A DNA stretch of 64,000 nucleotides from Primula veris (GCA_963682055.1 OY821749.1:24559631-24623630), one strand, 5' to 3'. Shown: positions 23,684-34,410, counted from the first letter of the stretch. A program made the numbers and translations. Notes: generated by a model from the sequence alone, not told the origin.

Positions 23684-24046
23684 CTACTTTTTCGAACTAT
23701 CCCCCATAGCAACATCCCTCTTCGCCAAAAGTTCCTCCAGACGCTCCTTCTCCCTAACCAAACGAGAAATCGCCATCTCAGCCTGTTTCAAGGCGTAAGA
23801 CTGAGACTCGCATTTTTGCTCGGCCTTGAAACGAGCAGTGCCCTCCTCGTCCCAATATTGTTTAAACCTCCTCGCTTCAGTCCGAGCACACATGAGATCA
23901 TGTTTTAGCCATGACATCTCAATTTCTTTTAGTTGAAGAGGAGTCAAATCCTCCTCCCCAAAGCCAGGAGGACGAGGTAGCAAAAAGGTAGGCTCCTCTT
24001 CCATAAGGGCTTTCTTTTTGGAGGCAGACCTAGTGATGGGAGCCAT
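23684..24046 (-). CDS. Antisense ORF A5: small basic/coiled-coil protein (120 aa)
   Basis: Start chosen at ATG 24046 (MAPITRSASKKKALMEEEP); the longer open frame above it is the leader. The N-terminus is basic, followed by a Pro patch (LLPRPPGFG). The rest (about 35-115) is one long charged helix ending in EKERLEELLAKRD. A TATAAA lies 72 bp upstream (plus-strand 24118-24123) and an AATAAA 54 bp beyond the stop (23625-23630), so the ORF sits in a complete transcription cassette. No known family recognised. Confidence 0.65.
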   Translation of the reverse strand: MAPITRSASKKKALMEEEPTFLLPRPPGFGEEDLTPLQLKEIEMSWLKHDLMCARTEARRFKQYWDEEGTARFKAEQKCESQSYALKQAEMAISRLVREKERLEELLAKRDVAMGDSSKK

Positions 24047-24117
24047 CTCACGCAAAAGCAAATTATAAAACAAGAGAGATGTAGAAATTGATAATGAGAT
24101 ACAGGCAATAGGGAGCA

Positions 24118-24123
24118 TTTATA
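24118..24123 (-). promoter_or_regulatory. TATA box for antisense ORF A5
   Basis: TATAAA on the minus strand, 72 bp before the A5 ATG, in the context CTATAAATGC. Confidence 0.45.
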
Positions 24124-24266
24124 GAGAATCAAAAGGCACAAAATACGAAGCGTTACAATGGTTCACAAGACAGGCACGAGACACGAAAAGATACAACTGG
24201 TTCATCAAATACAGAAGATAAAACACAAATGACAAAAGGAGAAATACAAAAGAAAATCAGCCCAAT

Positions 24267-24746
24267 CTAAGGATCAATGGGCGGAAAAACCGAACTGCCA
24301 GACCGAGAGAAAGCAAAACGAGCAGAACAATTCAACCGAGCTTGGTAGGAATCGTTCATGGCGACCAAATCGTCATTTTCCGAGGAGATCCTGTTGTTTT
24401 CCATAGTAAGAACCCTGACGCGCTCCACGAGCCGAGCATTCTTTACCATTATGCTAGCTAGGCCTTGAGGAGAGTTGTCAAACTCATCTTGAGAATGGTC
24501 CCAAATTTCCTCGGCATCATACCAGGAGTTGGCCAGATGGTTTCTCTGCAGCAACAAGTGATCGAGCTGGCGACTCAGTGCCGACATCTCGGTCCACTTC
24601 ACCGTCTCTTCAGGATAAGAGCCGAACAAGCTCAAGGCCAAAACGCCATACTCTTTCTCAAGCCTTGCCATCCGACGACGGACCCGAGATACCTCAGAGT
24701 CCAAACCCTTCATCTGAGCATGGTATCTCACCACAGGTCCAGACAT
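24267..24746 (-). CDS. Antisense ORF A4: coiled-coil protein (159 aa)
   Basis: True ATG at 24746 (MSGPVVRYHAQMKGLDSEV). It has heptad-rich helices at about 10-35 and 60-80, and a second coil around 95-135 (ARLVERVRVLTMENNRISSE), ending in a Ser/Pro tail. It shares its first four residues, MSGP, and overall design with A3. A TATAAG lies about 95 bp upstream (plus 24841-24846), less convincing than those of A1, A2 and A5. No AATAAA was seen close behind the stop. Confidence 0.62.
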   Translation of the reverse strand: MSGPVVRYHAQMKGLDSEVSRVRRRMARLEKEYGVLALSLFGSYPEETVKWTEMSALSRQLDHLLLQRNHLANSWYDAEEIWDHSQDEFDNSPQGLASIMVKNARLVERVRVLTMENNRISSENDDLVAMNDSYQARLNCSARFAFSRSGSSVFPPIDP

Positions 24747-25203
24747 TCTGAGAAATTGTTTAGTACGGAAGAAAATAAAGGGCTAAGAGAGAAGCAAAAA
24801 GAAAAAAGAGATGATAAATTACCAAAGAAAAGATTAGTACTTATAGAACGGAGAGTATGATATTTCCTGACCTACTAGGGAGCATGCACATATGTTTGAC
24901 AGTGATGGGGACATCTACTGACATCTGAGACTACAGTGCAGAAGAAATAAAGACGAGATATTCAAAGATCTAGATTCCAGACAAACAACAAACCACAGGT
25001 ACAATATAAAAAGAAATGCAAAAAGAAAAGGGCAAAAATACTTTTCATTAATGAAGATGGAATACATCATTGTTCATTACATCAATAGACAATATTACAT
25101 CGTGGTCTATTACATCCGAGATAAAAACCTATTTACATCCAAAAGAAAATCTATTACATCCAAGAAGAGCTAGTACAGAAGATCAGGCAAAGGATCAACT
25201 ATA

Positions 25204-25800
25204 TCAGCTGACCAAGTGAGCAGGAGACGCCAAAAAGAAAAAGTAAGAAGAAAGAGAAAGGAAAAGCAAGAAGAGGAAAAGAAGAAGAGTGCAAGAAACG
25301 AAGGAAAGAAGCATAAAAAGAAAACAAAAAGGGAAGAAAGAAGCGAAGAGGAGGAACATAAAGAAGAAGGGATAAGAAAGAAGAGTCAAAAAGAAAAATG
25401 ACAAAAACCCTAGATGTAACACTAAACCCTTAGGATCACAGGGATGATTGTTACATCGTAGTGGTGCATAAAAAAAAAAAAAGAGAAAAGAGAAAGAGTG
25501 ATGGGAGAGAAGATGAAGAAAAAGAAAGAGGAGGCACAGAAGAAAAACAGATGAGAAGAAGATAAAGAGACGAAGGAGACCGACAACTAAAAAGGAAGTC
25601 AATGAAACAAAAAAGAAACGAAAAAAGAAAAGAATAAAAAGTACGAGAAAACAGAGTATAAAAAAAGAAAACACAAGAGAGAAAGAGGAAGAAATGATGG
25701 AAACGGAGAAAATAAAAAAAAAGAAGAAAAAGGAAGAGATGGGAAAAGATGGGGAAAGAGCAGAGAAAAAGAAAAAAGGAAGGGGGAAGGTTAGGGGGAA
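25204..25800 (+). repeat. Purine-rich strand-asymmetric tract (GA/A-rich on +)
   Basis: Over about 600 bp the + strand is nearly all A and G (GAAGAAGAAAGAG-type runs), with only short breaks near 25400-25470. The minus strand is therefore a polypyrimidine tract, and its long F/L/S-only open frames (25204-25674 and 25451-25837) are composition artefacts. It lies just downstream of antisense ORF A3 and upstream of A4. Confidence 0.85.
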
Positions 25801-26084
25801 GTCGATCGGTATCGATGAGAGGGCCCGGCAGAGACATCCCTGTCCCTCAGTGTCGGGTTCCCCCTTAGCATCTCATTCTCTTCGACTAGAGCCTGACGAG
25901 CACGTCGGCAGTAATCCAGTTCGGATCTTAGCCAAGTTAATTCCCGAACCATCTTGGTATGGTGATAACGCATCACCTTCAATTCCTCCTCGGCATCCCT
26001 CAACAACCTTTGTACATGGTTATGGGAGGCTTCAAAGGCCTCCACTTGCAAAGCTAATGCTGATTGGGTGAAAGGACCAGACAT
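25791..26084 (-). CDS. Antisense ORF A3: coiled-coil protein (97 aa)
   Basis: Start set at ATG 26084 (MSGPFTQSALALQVEAFEAS), the same MSGP opening as A4. One continuous charged helix runs from about residue 10 to 75 (RDAEEELKVMRYHHTKMVRE, LDYCRRARQALVEENEMLRG), followed by a short Arg/Ser/Pro tail. The codons upstream of this ATG are leader. A TATATA on the minus strand (plus 26111-26117) is rather close to the ATG. Unknown function. Confidence 0.6.
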   Translation of the reverse strand: MSGPFTQSALALQVEAFEASHNHVQRLLRDAEEELKVMRYHHTKMVRELTWLRSELDYCRRARQALVEENEMLRGNPTLRDRDVSAGPSHRYRSTSP

Positions 26085-26261
26085 CTTAGGGAAATTATAA
26101 GATGAGGGTCTATATATGGGGGAAAATAATATGATGAGAAGTGTGGATGTAACCATGCTGTAAGCAGGTATTTGTAGATCAATTGTATGAGGGCTGGGAT
26201 TGAGAGTCGCAACCATTCGCCAATGGGTATTCAGAAGCGATGGCACTCAAAAGAGGTGACT

Positions 26262-26580
26262 GTTCAAGAAAGACGTTTGGATTCCCAAAAGACTCTAAAG
26301 AGCGTGAGTAATTAAAAGCCACACCTGTTCAAGAAACGCTTGGATTCTTACCAATATTTAAAGGGGGTAAGTAATAATGGCAACAAAACACGCGTCATTT
26401 TTGGGAAGGACAGCGGTTCAAATAAATATCCCAGATCTTTTGCGCAAGGCTCAAGAAAACTCTGGTGAATAGGATTTTATATGCACAAGGCTCAAGAAAT
26501 CCTATTAATCCCTAGATATAAAGAATAAGAAGGTGCAATGGATAAGATCAAACGCCAGGCCCAAGAAAAGCATTAATGAG
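26262..26580. repeat. Short direct repeats between antisense ORFs A2 and A3
   Basis: The phrase TGTTCAAGAAA followed by CGTTTGGATTC or CGCTTGGATTC occurs near 26262 and 26327. CAAGGCTCAAGAAA occurs near 26447 and 26483, and CAGGCCCAAGAAA near 26556. They lie in the presumed upstream region of A3 and downstream of A2, so they could be old duplicated promoter pieces or transcription-end elements. Confidence 0.55.
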
Positions 26581-26718
26581 GCCACAAGCGTGCGCAGTCA
26601 AAATAAATTGCATTGGGAAAGTAATTCAGATATAAACAAGAAAAAGAAATCTTTATTGATTGGTTGATACTTCGTTACAGAAGAAGCACAAAGAGAAAAT
26701 ACAATGAAGACAATAAAA

Positions 26719-27057
26719 TCATTTCATAGAAGGGCCCGCTTCGTCATTCGGCTTCCTTTTCGACCGAGCATACACTTCCTTAAGGGCCAATTTGTAAGCC
26801 CTCTTGGAAGCAAGCTGCCTATCTCTGGAGGCCTCGAGCTCTTTGATCCGGGCACGAGCACGAATACTGTCGAGCAAAGACCTCTGGTGCTCCTTCTCTA
26901 GGGCGTCCAATCGCTCGTCTAGTTCGGCGGCCCGACGAGCTTCCATCGACAGCCGGGCAACCCTTTTCTCGAGATAACGCACCTTCTGAACTTCCTCTTC
27001 CAAACGGGCAACGTATTCAGGAAGGTTGTCACCATACTTTTCGAGAGGAGAAGCCAT
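26719..27057 (-). CDS. Antisense ORF A2: coiled-coil protein (112 aa), paralogue of A1
   Basis: Start set at ATG 27057 (MASPLEKYGDNLPEYVARLE). The longer open frame continues 34 codons into the leader, where a TATAAA lies 52 bp upstream of the ATG (plus 27109-27114). A long coiled coil fills residues 12-95. The C-terminus has KRAYKLALKEVYARSK, matching KRAYKLAFKELHARSK in A1, so the two ORFs are duplicates. An AATAAA follows 62 bp after the stop (plus 26652-26657). Function unknown. Confidence 0.68.
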   Translation of the reverse strand: MASPLEKYGDNLPEYVARLEEEVQKVRYLEKRVARLSMEARRAAELDERLDALEKEHQRSLLDSIRARARIKELEASRDRQLASKRAYKLALKEVYARSKRKPNDEAGPSMK

Positions 27058-27108
27058 TTGTTCGTTAATAACGAATGAACTGCATAAAAAATACTGGGAC
27101 AGTCCCCT

Positions 27109-27114
27109 TTTATA
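27109..27114 (-). promoter_or_regulatory. TATA box for antisense ORF A2
   Basis: TATAAAAGGGG context on the minus strand, 52 bp before the A2 ATG; the equivalent box of A1 (TATAAAGGGG) is at almost the same distance. Confidence 0.6.
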
Positions 27115-27360
27115 AGAAGAAACAAGGAGTAGGTCAAAGGTCATCTCGAATAAATACAACCTCTTGAACTTCCCAAGAGCATTAAAGGCGAATTAACCAC
27201 AGTTCCAAATCCAATTAAAGTCATTCAAAAAGACATCAAGAAGATAAACAGACAAGAACAAGAAAAGGGAAATATTTTATTAATTCCAAAAACTTCGATT
27301 ACAACTGAGGAGAAGACTCCCCATTCAAGAGAAATTACGACAGAAATTACAAAAGACTAA

Positions 27361-27681
27361 TTATTTCGAGGAAGAGCCTTCTTCATCGTCATCCGAACTC
27401 GGTTTGGACCGAGCATGCAACTCCTTGAAGGCAAGCTTATAGGCCCTTTTTGCTGCCTTCTGCTTAGCCAGATTAGCCTCGAGCTTCTTTATATGCTCAT
27501 AGGCCCAATCCCGATCGGCCATCGTCACATGATGATCAGAATCCATGTCAGACAACCTTTTCTTGTAGTTTGAAACCTTGGCCACAAGTTTCTTATTCGC
27601 GGTACGAGATTTCTTGATTTCCGTTTCTAAATATGAAATATAATTAAAGGAGCTCTCACCAGTAGAACCAGAAGAAGCCAT
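27361..27681 (-). CDS. Antisense ORF A1: coiled-coil protein (106 aa), paralogue of A2
   Basis: ATG at 27681 (MASSGSTGESSFNYISYLET). A coiled coil covers about 15-75. The C-terminal KRAYKLAFKELHARSK block is shared with A2, and the tail is acidic (SSDDDEEGSSSK). TATAAAG lies 55 bp upstream (plus 27736-27741) and AATAAA 80 bp downstream of the stop (plus 27276-27281). It is the antisense unit nearest the 3' LTR and seems to have a complete private promoter-ORF-polyadenylation cassette. No known family recognised. Confidence 0.68.
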   Translation of the reverse strand: MASSGSTGESSFNYISYLETEIKKSRTANKKLVAKVSNYKKRLSDMDSDHHVTMADRDWAYEHIKKLEANLAKQKAAKRAYKLAFKELHARSKPSSDDDEEGSSSK

Positions 27682-27735
27682 TATGTCAAGGGCAAATTAG
27701 TAGTAAAATGCCTAATTATGGAGGGAGCACACCCC

Positions 27736-27741
27736 TTTATA
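27736..27741 (-). promoter_or_regulatory. TATA box for antisense ORF A1
   Basis: TATAAAGGGG context on the minus strand, 55 bp before the A1 ATG and about 190 bp inside the 3' LTR border. Confidence 0.6.
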
Positions 27742-27924
27742 GGAGTTTTCCTCGAAAAAAGATATTAGGATAGGAAACATTAAATATGCCCCCCTGGGAA
27801 CCGTCACGAGTCTATTGCGTTTCTCGATGAAGCATTGGGAAAAACAAGACCGAAGTAACGTTCTCGACAAACCGAACATGACTCCCCCGACATGGAAACC
27901 ACGCCGAGGAAGTCAGGGAGCACT

Positions 27925-28493
27925 TGATAGAACATAAAAATCAGACCCGAATATTTTATTCGGGTCATAATCAACCCCCTTTATAAATAGGTATCCAACG
28001 CTTAAATGGGTCATCTCATACTTTTTATAAGGAATTGAGATGCTACTACCCAAAGCCCAAGCCCAATCAAAGGGGGACCCTCGTCTGAAAACTCCCTGGG
28101 ATGAAGACATTTGTCAATATCCTAGAAGGCGCAGTTGCCTATAAATAGCCAACTACCCCTCCTAGAAAAGGACCAGAAAATCTATCCAAAAAATATAGAG
28201 AGAAGTTAAGAAAAGAGAGAAACTAACCAAAGCATATCACTTCGAGAAATAAACCGAGACAAGACAGCCGAGCACCGAATAAAAGAGGAGAAAGATCAAG
28301 ACGAGAGATTAAATAGTCATATCGAGCATAGTTGTAAAACCGAAATACTAATCCGAGCAAATGTAATAGTCCGAACAAGGACAATAATCCGAGCAATAAT
28401 AAAGATCAGGAAGTTTCCTTTATTCACGGTTGATTTACCATTATATCATTGTTGAAAAGCCTAACGCGACCGACTAAAGTTATGGCTTTATCA
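27925..28493 (+). repeat. 3' LTR of the Tat element
   Basis: Same 569-bp length as the 5' LTR with two substitutions. It is followed at once by AGTTG, the target-site duplication. Confidence 0.97.
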
Positions 28494-28498
28494 AGTTG

Positions 28499-29939
28499 TA
28501 TATAGGAATTACATGATTTTTATTTGGTAATTGCGATTAGAAGCTTTTCTTATAAATTTTGTTATACTGTTATGTCAATTGTCAATCATTCCATATTTTT
28601 AAATTTTTGTAAGAGTAAATAAAATAAGCATGTAGTTGGGGTGCACGTTTGGTAGCTCCGCATGGTTGATTTCGTATGTAAATATACCACCTCTTCATAG
28701 TTTGCGGACTTTACGAGAAAAAGGGCCAAATTATCTTAGTAATCTTTATAGTTTAAGTGAGTAATCTGATTTGATCTAAGTGTTTTCATTGAAATACTGT
28801 TTGCCTTCAAATTTGAAGAAACAATCGACTTTTGTCCTTCAAATTTTAGCAACACTACGGATCGGTTTTCTTATAGTAGCATTTTGGTAACAAAAACTTC
28901 GTGGTAGTAGAATGATATAAAACCATCATAAATAATTTAAATTGCCAATATTCTCACAAGAACCTACGAATGCGATAAACTTAATGATTCAATAATTATA
29001 ATTTAATTTCTAAAGATAATAGTAGAGATATCAAAAGAGTCAAAACAAATTTGTTCATTTTCGTGCTATTTAATTAAAAAAAGTTGTTCATAAGAGAACG
29101 AAGAGAAATAAAGTGCTTGACAGGCCGGGCTCGACATTGCTTATGAACTGTTTGTCTCTTTTTCAACATTAAATAATGAGATAGGAGATTAAATATTTAC
29201 TTTACTCCTTAACAAGTAGTAACACTATCTGAAATTTATTAAAACCATTTACATACATAAAAATAATTTTACTTAACTCATTGGTTTTCACTTTTCATTA
29301 TATAAAAAGCAATATATTTTCGACTCTAAACACATCTCACCATCATCATATGTAAAAAAAAGTTGAAATTTTGTATCCATCACTGCTATGAAACATTTGT
29401 AATATGTATCTCATCAAGTAATCTAACAAAATATCATTTAGAAATACACAAAAGGAACCGCTTCACGAAACCAATACTAAATATCCAAAAACACTCCAGC
29501 CCAATGATATAAGACGTAATTTATACGAAAATTGGTCGCCTACCGTCTAATTCCGTTTAATCATCATCTAATACGTTTAATCCCTCATAATTTGTTAGAT
29601 TTCAAGGTTCTGCCTAATTTTCATATGGCACGCCTTTTAAAACACTGCTCCAGCATAGACTAGCTTAACACTTTATAAAGATTGAAACGCCAGCAATAAC
29701 GTAAAATAAAATAAAAACTCAAAAACATATAAAAACTAATACAGAATCTATAAGGACCATAGATGTAGTTTACCACAACAAAGTACAATAAACCTGGTCT
29801 CTTTTACATATATATAACTATCTGTCAACATAGAGAAAGTCGACACTTACAAGTTACAAGTATATTATATATAGCTTTGTGTTTATATACATAAATATTA
29901 TAAAAATAAAATATATATCTAGAGAGAGAGAGAGAGATC
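28499..29939. other. Intergenic region and aldolase promoter
   Basis: AT-rich unique sequence between the Tat element and the aldolase gene. No gene motifs seen. The 100 bp before the aldolase ATG hold several TATATA motifs (around 29860-29918) and a short (AG)n run at 29922-29937 in the leader, a common plant 5' UTR feature. Confidence 0.55.
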
Positions 29940-32900
29940 ATGGCGGCTACTAGCTTAGCATCATCACAGTTGATCGGAAAACAGAGTTTTAACCGACGGT
30001 CAGGATCTTCCCTCCGTTTATCCCCGCCACGTGTCACCATCGTACGCGCCGGATCTTACACCGATGAGCTCGTTAAAACCGCGGTTAGTTTTTTTTTTTT
30101 TTTTTTATTATTATTATTATTATTTCATTATTTTTTTTGTTTCGTTTTTTTTATTATTATAAAGAAATAAAATACTATTAAATATTCCATATATCACTAT
30201 TTTTTTAACTTGTTGTTCGTTTTTGTATCATTTTTGTTGATGTGATTTATAATTTATCGACGATCATGTTCTTATTTTAGTAAACTCAATTCTTTCTACT
30301 TATTAGTTCTTTTTTTTTTGCGTGGTTTATTTAATTGTTTGTCATGTTTCCAACAAAAATCAATGAAGTTCTCACTTATTTTTAATAACTTTCTTAGTAC
30401 TTGTTTTTTATGATTATTTAAATTATTGTTTTTGATGTATTGGTCGTCTTCCTATTATATCAAGATCAGCGTTTTTTTGTTTGGTGATTTATGATCATGT
30501 TGATATAGAAAAGGAAGGGCATGATTGTTTTTTTTTTTTTGTTTTTTTTATTTGCTATGGTTTAAATGGATATTTGTGATTTTTGTAAAGTTTATATCAG
30601 ATGATGTTGATATCGAATCCTCTGTTATGTTATATGTTTTGAGCTATTTATCATGTTCTTAATATGAAAATGATGGTATGATGTTTGTTTTTTCCTTTGC
30701 TAGATACGTTTATGTTTTATGTTCACGAATTCGCTATTAGGGTGTGTGTATCTGTACGTTTCCCATTTTGTATACCACTATAAATTTTCTATTCTTAAGT
30801 TGAATTTATGATTCATCGACATGTTAATGTTATCAATCAAAAGATGTGATTTTTGTACTGTGATTTCATGAGCTAAGTGAGAATTTGTGGAGTGATATGC
30901 GACCAAAGACTTGAATGAATTATAAATATTCTATTTTGAATATTATAAGTTAAGACTCAGTGTTTTAAGAAGCGCGCTTCATAGTAAAAAAAAACTCAAT
31001 TCAAAGCTTAAAAAACTCGCTTTTCCACTTTTTAGGCTTTTAGCGTAGCTCTTGCAAAAACGCTTTAGCTAAGATTTTGCTTTTAAAATCACTGAGGCTG
31101 ATTGGGTGTTGGAAAAGACCGAGTGTTGGGGTATGTGAGATACATTTGGTGATTGAAATTCTTCATTGATTTGAGTATATAGCCTATCAACAGACTTCTT
31201 GAAAGAGTTTGGCATGCTTGTGAGTTGTGTAAGCCAGAACCATCTGAAATTCAAGACCCATATAGTCTTATATATTCTTGTTTGGCTGCAGCTTTTAATT
31301 ACTTATTTGCCTCTTCGCATATATGTTGTACTGTTTTAGACTGGCCAGCTTGACTTTTAAGCTTTTTTGGTATAAGACGTGAAAAGCCAAATAAGCCTGG
31401 CATTTTTCGAGAATGACAACTCTTTTTTCAGTTTAAACTCTTTGTGCTTTCCATCCTATAAGTTCTTAGTACTTCATTATATCATCACTTAAATGCTTCC
31501 TTTACAAGCTATGATGTGTCTACTCTGTATAGCCAAGGAAGTAAGGATATAGTTGGTGAAAAATGTTAATTTGCTTCTTGTCAATGATGCAGAAAACTAT
31601 TGCATCTCCTGGCCGTGGAATCCTTGCTATTGATGAATCAAATGCGACGTGTGGGAAAAGATTAGATTCCATTGGGTTGGACAATACAGAAGTTAATAGA
31701 CAGGCTTATAGACAGCTTTTGCTTACTACTCCTGGTTTGGGTGAATACATTTCCGGTGCAATTCTTTTCGAGGAGACACTTTATCAGTCGACAACTACTG
31801 GAAAGACATTCGTAGAATGCTTGCGGGAACAGAATATTGTGCCTGGAATCAAAGTTGACAAGGTACATATCAAAAATCTTAAATGACCTAGCTGGTCGTT
31901 CTACTAATTACGTGTTTGTTTGTATCTAATACAAAATTGGAAGAAAACAATACCCTCCCGTAAACTTATACTTTAAACTAGGAACTTTTATGTAACATAG
32001 GTGCATTTAAAAGAAAACGAAGTGATGGATTAAAAAGTAACCAAAGTAACTGAAACATACTATAGGCAAAGTACAAAAGATTACACCTGTAAAAAATCAA
32101 AGGACAGATAAAAGTATGAACCTGTTCAGTTGCCAAAAAATATATATCGTGTCACCTTTTGTATCATTCCCTATTTTCCCTGCTAATGTATGATGGCTTT
32201 TCACGACTCCCAGGGTTTAGTTCCCCTACCTGGGTCCAACAACGAATCTTGGTGTCAAGGTCTGGATGGATTGGCCTCTAGGTCTGCTGAGTACTATAAG
32301 CAAGGTGCCCGTTTTGCCAAGTGGTAATTTACATAAATGCTATTTGTATTCATCTTGTTTCTAATATTCTTGAGAGTAAACAGTGCCACCCCAATTGACA
32401 ATCCATTGTTCTGTGATATTATCAGGCGCACGGTTGTGAGCATTCCTTGCGGACCTTCTGCTTTGGCTGTCAAAGAAGCTGCCTGGGGACTTGCTCGTTA
32501 TGCTGCAATTTCTCAGGTCTCTCTCTTTCTCTGTCTCTCTCTGTCAGTCTTGTCTCTCTCAAGCATGATATTGTTAGAGATGCAAATATTTTTACTTTTT
32601 ATAGTAAAATTCGTGATTTTATGTTTTCTATCTTCTTACAGTTTATAGCTTTAATGATTGCAGGATAACGGTCTTGTACCTATAGTGGAGCCTGAGATTC
32701 TTCTTGACGGGGACCACCCTATCGAGAGGACCCTTGAGGTGGCAGAGCGTGTTTGGTCAGAAGTCTTTTACTACTTGGCAGAGAACAATGTTGTGTTTGA
32801 AGGTATTCTACTCAAGCCTAGCATGGTCACCCCAGGGGCAGACCATAAGAACAGAGCTTCTCCACAGACTATTGCCGAAAATACACTCGCCATGCTTAAA

Positions 32901-33893
32901 AGGAGAGTTCCTCCTGCTGTTCCCGGAATCATGGTATATCTTTTTCAAATGTCCTATTTAATTCAGTTTGAAGTATATTCTTGTTTTCTGATGTTTGGTT
33001 ATTTGATAAATATGTTTGTTCTTAAGTTTTCTCTGTCACACTTTTTCATGATGCTTCTAGTACGAGTTCATTAAGGGAAACACCATAAATTGGTAAAAAA
33101 AAATGCTCCTATTAATGAAAAGTTATTTTTTTTTATTTTTTTTGTATGTTAGCTGAATATACTAGCACCACCTAGTAATTTTTCAGAATCATCTTCTATG
33201 CTTCAGTTTCCAACAGAGCAACTATGGTTTTAACATGCTCTTGTAGTTTAAATGTTAAAAAATAAGCACGACTCTGATGTAAATGTTAAGATTTAGTAAT
33301 ATACTTCATATGGCAATCGGAATTTCTTTCCTCTTGGTTCAATATAGGCTCTTTGCCATTTTGGATAAATTAGTTCAACACTAATATAGATTCATCTTCA
33401 GTTCTATACTTCATAACGTATCCAAATTAGTTGCCTCTAATATAGATAGACTTGTTTCTTCTTAGCCTTGGTTCAATTTAAACATCAGCTTCGTCGATTT
33501 AGATAAATTTAAATGTAGTATTTTTGTTTGATATAAAAGCAATAATGCTTCATCATTTGTCCCTTTTTTTGGAAACTTTTAAATATCTGTATGTTTCCTT
33601 TTTGATCTTTTCAGTTCTTGTCGGGAGGACAATCTGAAATGGAGGCAACCCTCAACTTGAATGCGATGAACCAAACTCCCAACCCATGGCATGTGTCCTT
33701 CTCGTATGCTCGTGCATTGCAGAACTCTGTGCTTAAGGCATGGCAAGGAAGTCCTGAAAACATTGAAGCTGCTCAGAAAGCTCTTTTGTCCCGTGCCAAA
33801 GCTAATTCTTTAGCTCAGCTTGGAAAATACACCGGTGATGGCGAAAGTGATGATGCCAAGAAGGGGATGTTTGTCAAGGGCTATACCTATTAA
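29940..33893 (+). CDS. FBA3: Class I fructose-bisphosphate aldolase, chloroplastic (6 exons, 387 aa)
   Basis: Cleaves fructose-1,6-bisphosphate (and sedoheptulose-1,7-bisphosphate) in plastids, serving the Calvin cycle and plastid glycolysis. Exons: 29940-30083, 31593-31862, 32214-32323, 32426-32516, 32664-32933, 33615-33893; the joins are in frame, and the total is 1,164 nt. The first exon is a Ser/Arg-rich transit peptide ending near [12 protein letters not shown]. Family blocks seen: [35 protein letters not shown], the Schiff-base lysine region [14 protein letters not shown], and [19 protein letters not shown]. The C-terminus ends GMFVKGYTY, the Tyr needed for full activity. The sequence resembles Arabidopsis FBA3 (root/non-green plastid type: [20 protein letters not shown]) more than FBA1/2; the subtype call is by memory. 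The splice before exon 4 splits a Trp codon. Confidence 0.95.
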
Positions 33894-34410
33894 GCTTCTT
33901 TCCCCGTGTAGACTTCTAATATTCTTCCTTCGCCTTTTTTATTTATATGATACCCGAGAGTGGACATGGCTTTGAGAAACAAGTTTGTTATTGGTCAATC
34001 AAATAAGTTTTGTGAGGGAACTGGTTTTATATGTAATGTAGAGGAACGCCTTACAAAAAACTAATGTTTCATTTTGGAATTTTGAAGTTCAACTCCCAAT
34101 TTTATTTTTCTTAAGGGCCTTGAAGTCTTGAGGGATAAAAATTCACCTTGGTTCCAATTTCCCTCAACTGTACACTCTTTTTTCTTCATATTTTATGTAT
34201 ATTTCAGTAACATATTTGAGTGTGTAACGTAGAAATCGATGACGAGGCCTTATGAAACATAATATATATATATATAACTTCTTTGAGTAAATATAACTCT
34301 TATGGAGAAAAACAAAATATAGCTGAGATAATAACAAATGCAGGCATAATTTTTTAAAAGCTCAACTTAGATGCAAAATATCACGTAAGGTCTAAGTGAT
34401 TGTGTTTGTG

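Larger units (their letters stand above)
11249..28493 (+). mobile_element. Ty3/gypsy LTR retrotransposon, Tat lineage, 17,245 bp, with antisense gene cluster
   Basis: Two 569-bp LTRs (11249-11817, 27925-28493) start TGATAG, end TTATCA and differ at only two bases. Direct repeats AGTTG at 11244-11248 and 28494-28498 are the 5-bp target-site duplication. Order inside: primer-binding site, gag, protease, reverse transcriptase, RNase H, a second RNase H of archaeal type, integrase, 134-bp tandem repeats, then eight minus-strand coding units up to the 3' LTR. The extra RNase H, long 3' region, tandem repeats and antisense ORFs are hallmarks of the Tat group (Grande, Retand, Ogre relatives). LTR divergence of 0.35% implies insertion within a few hundred thousand years under usual plant rates. 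Coding breaks (one frameshift, two in-frame TGA) suggest this copy is not self-sufficient. No strong polypurine tract is seen before the 3' LTR; GAGGAAGTCAGGGAG at 27906-27920 is the best candidate. Confidence 0.96.

Noticed and set aside
25204..25837. Two long minus-strand frames rich in F, L and S
   Set aside because: Pure composition effect of the polypyrimidine strand opposite the purine tract; no real membrane-protein pattern.
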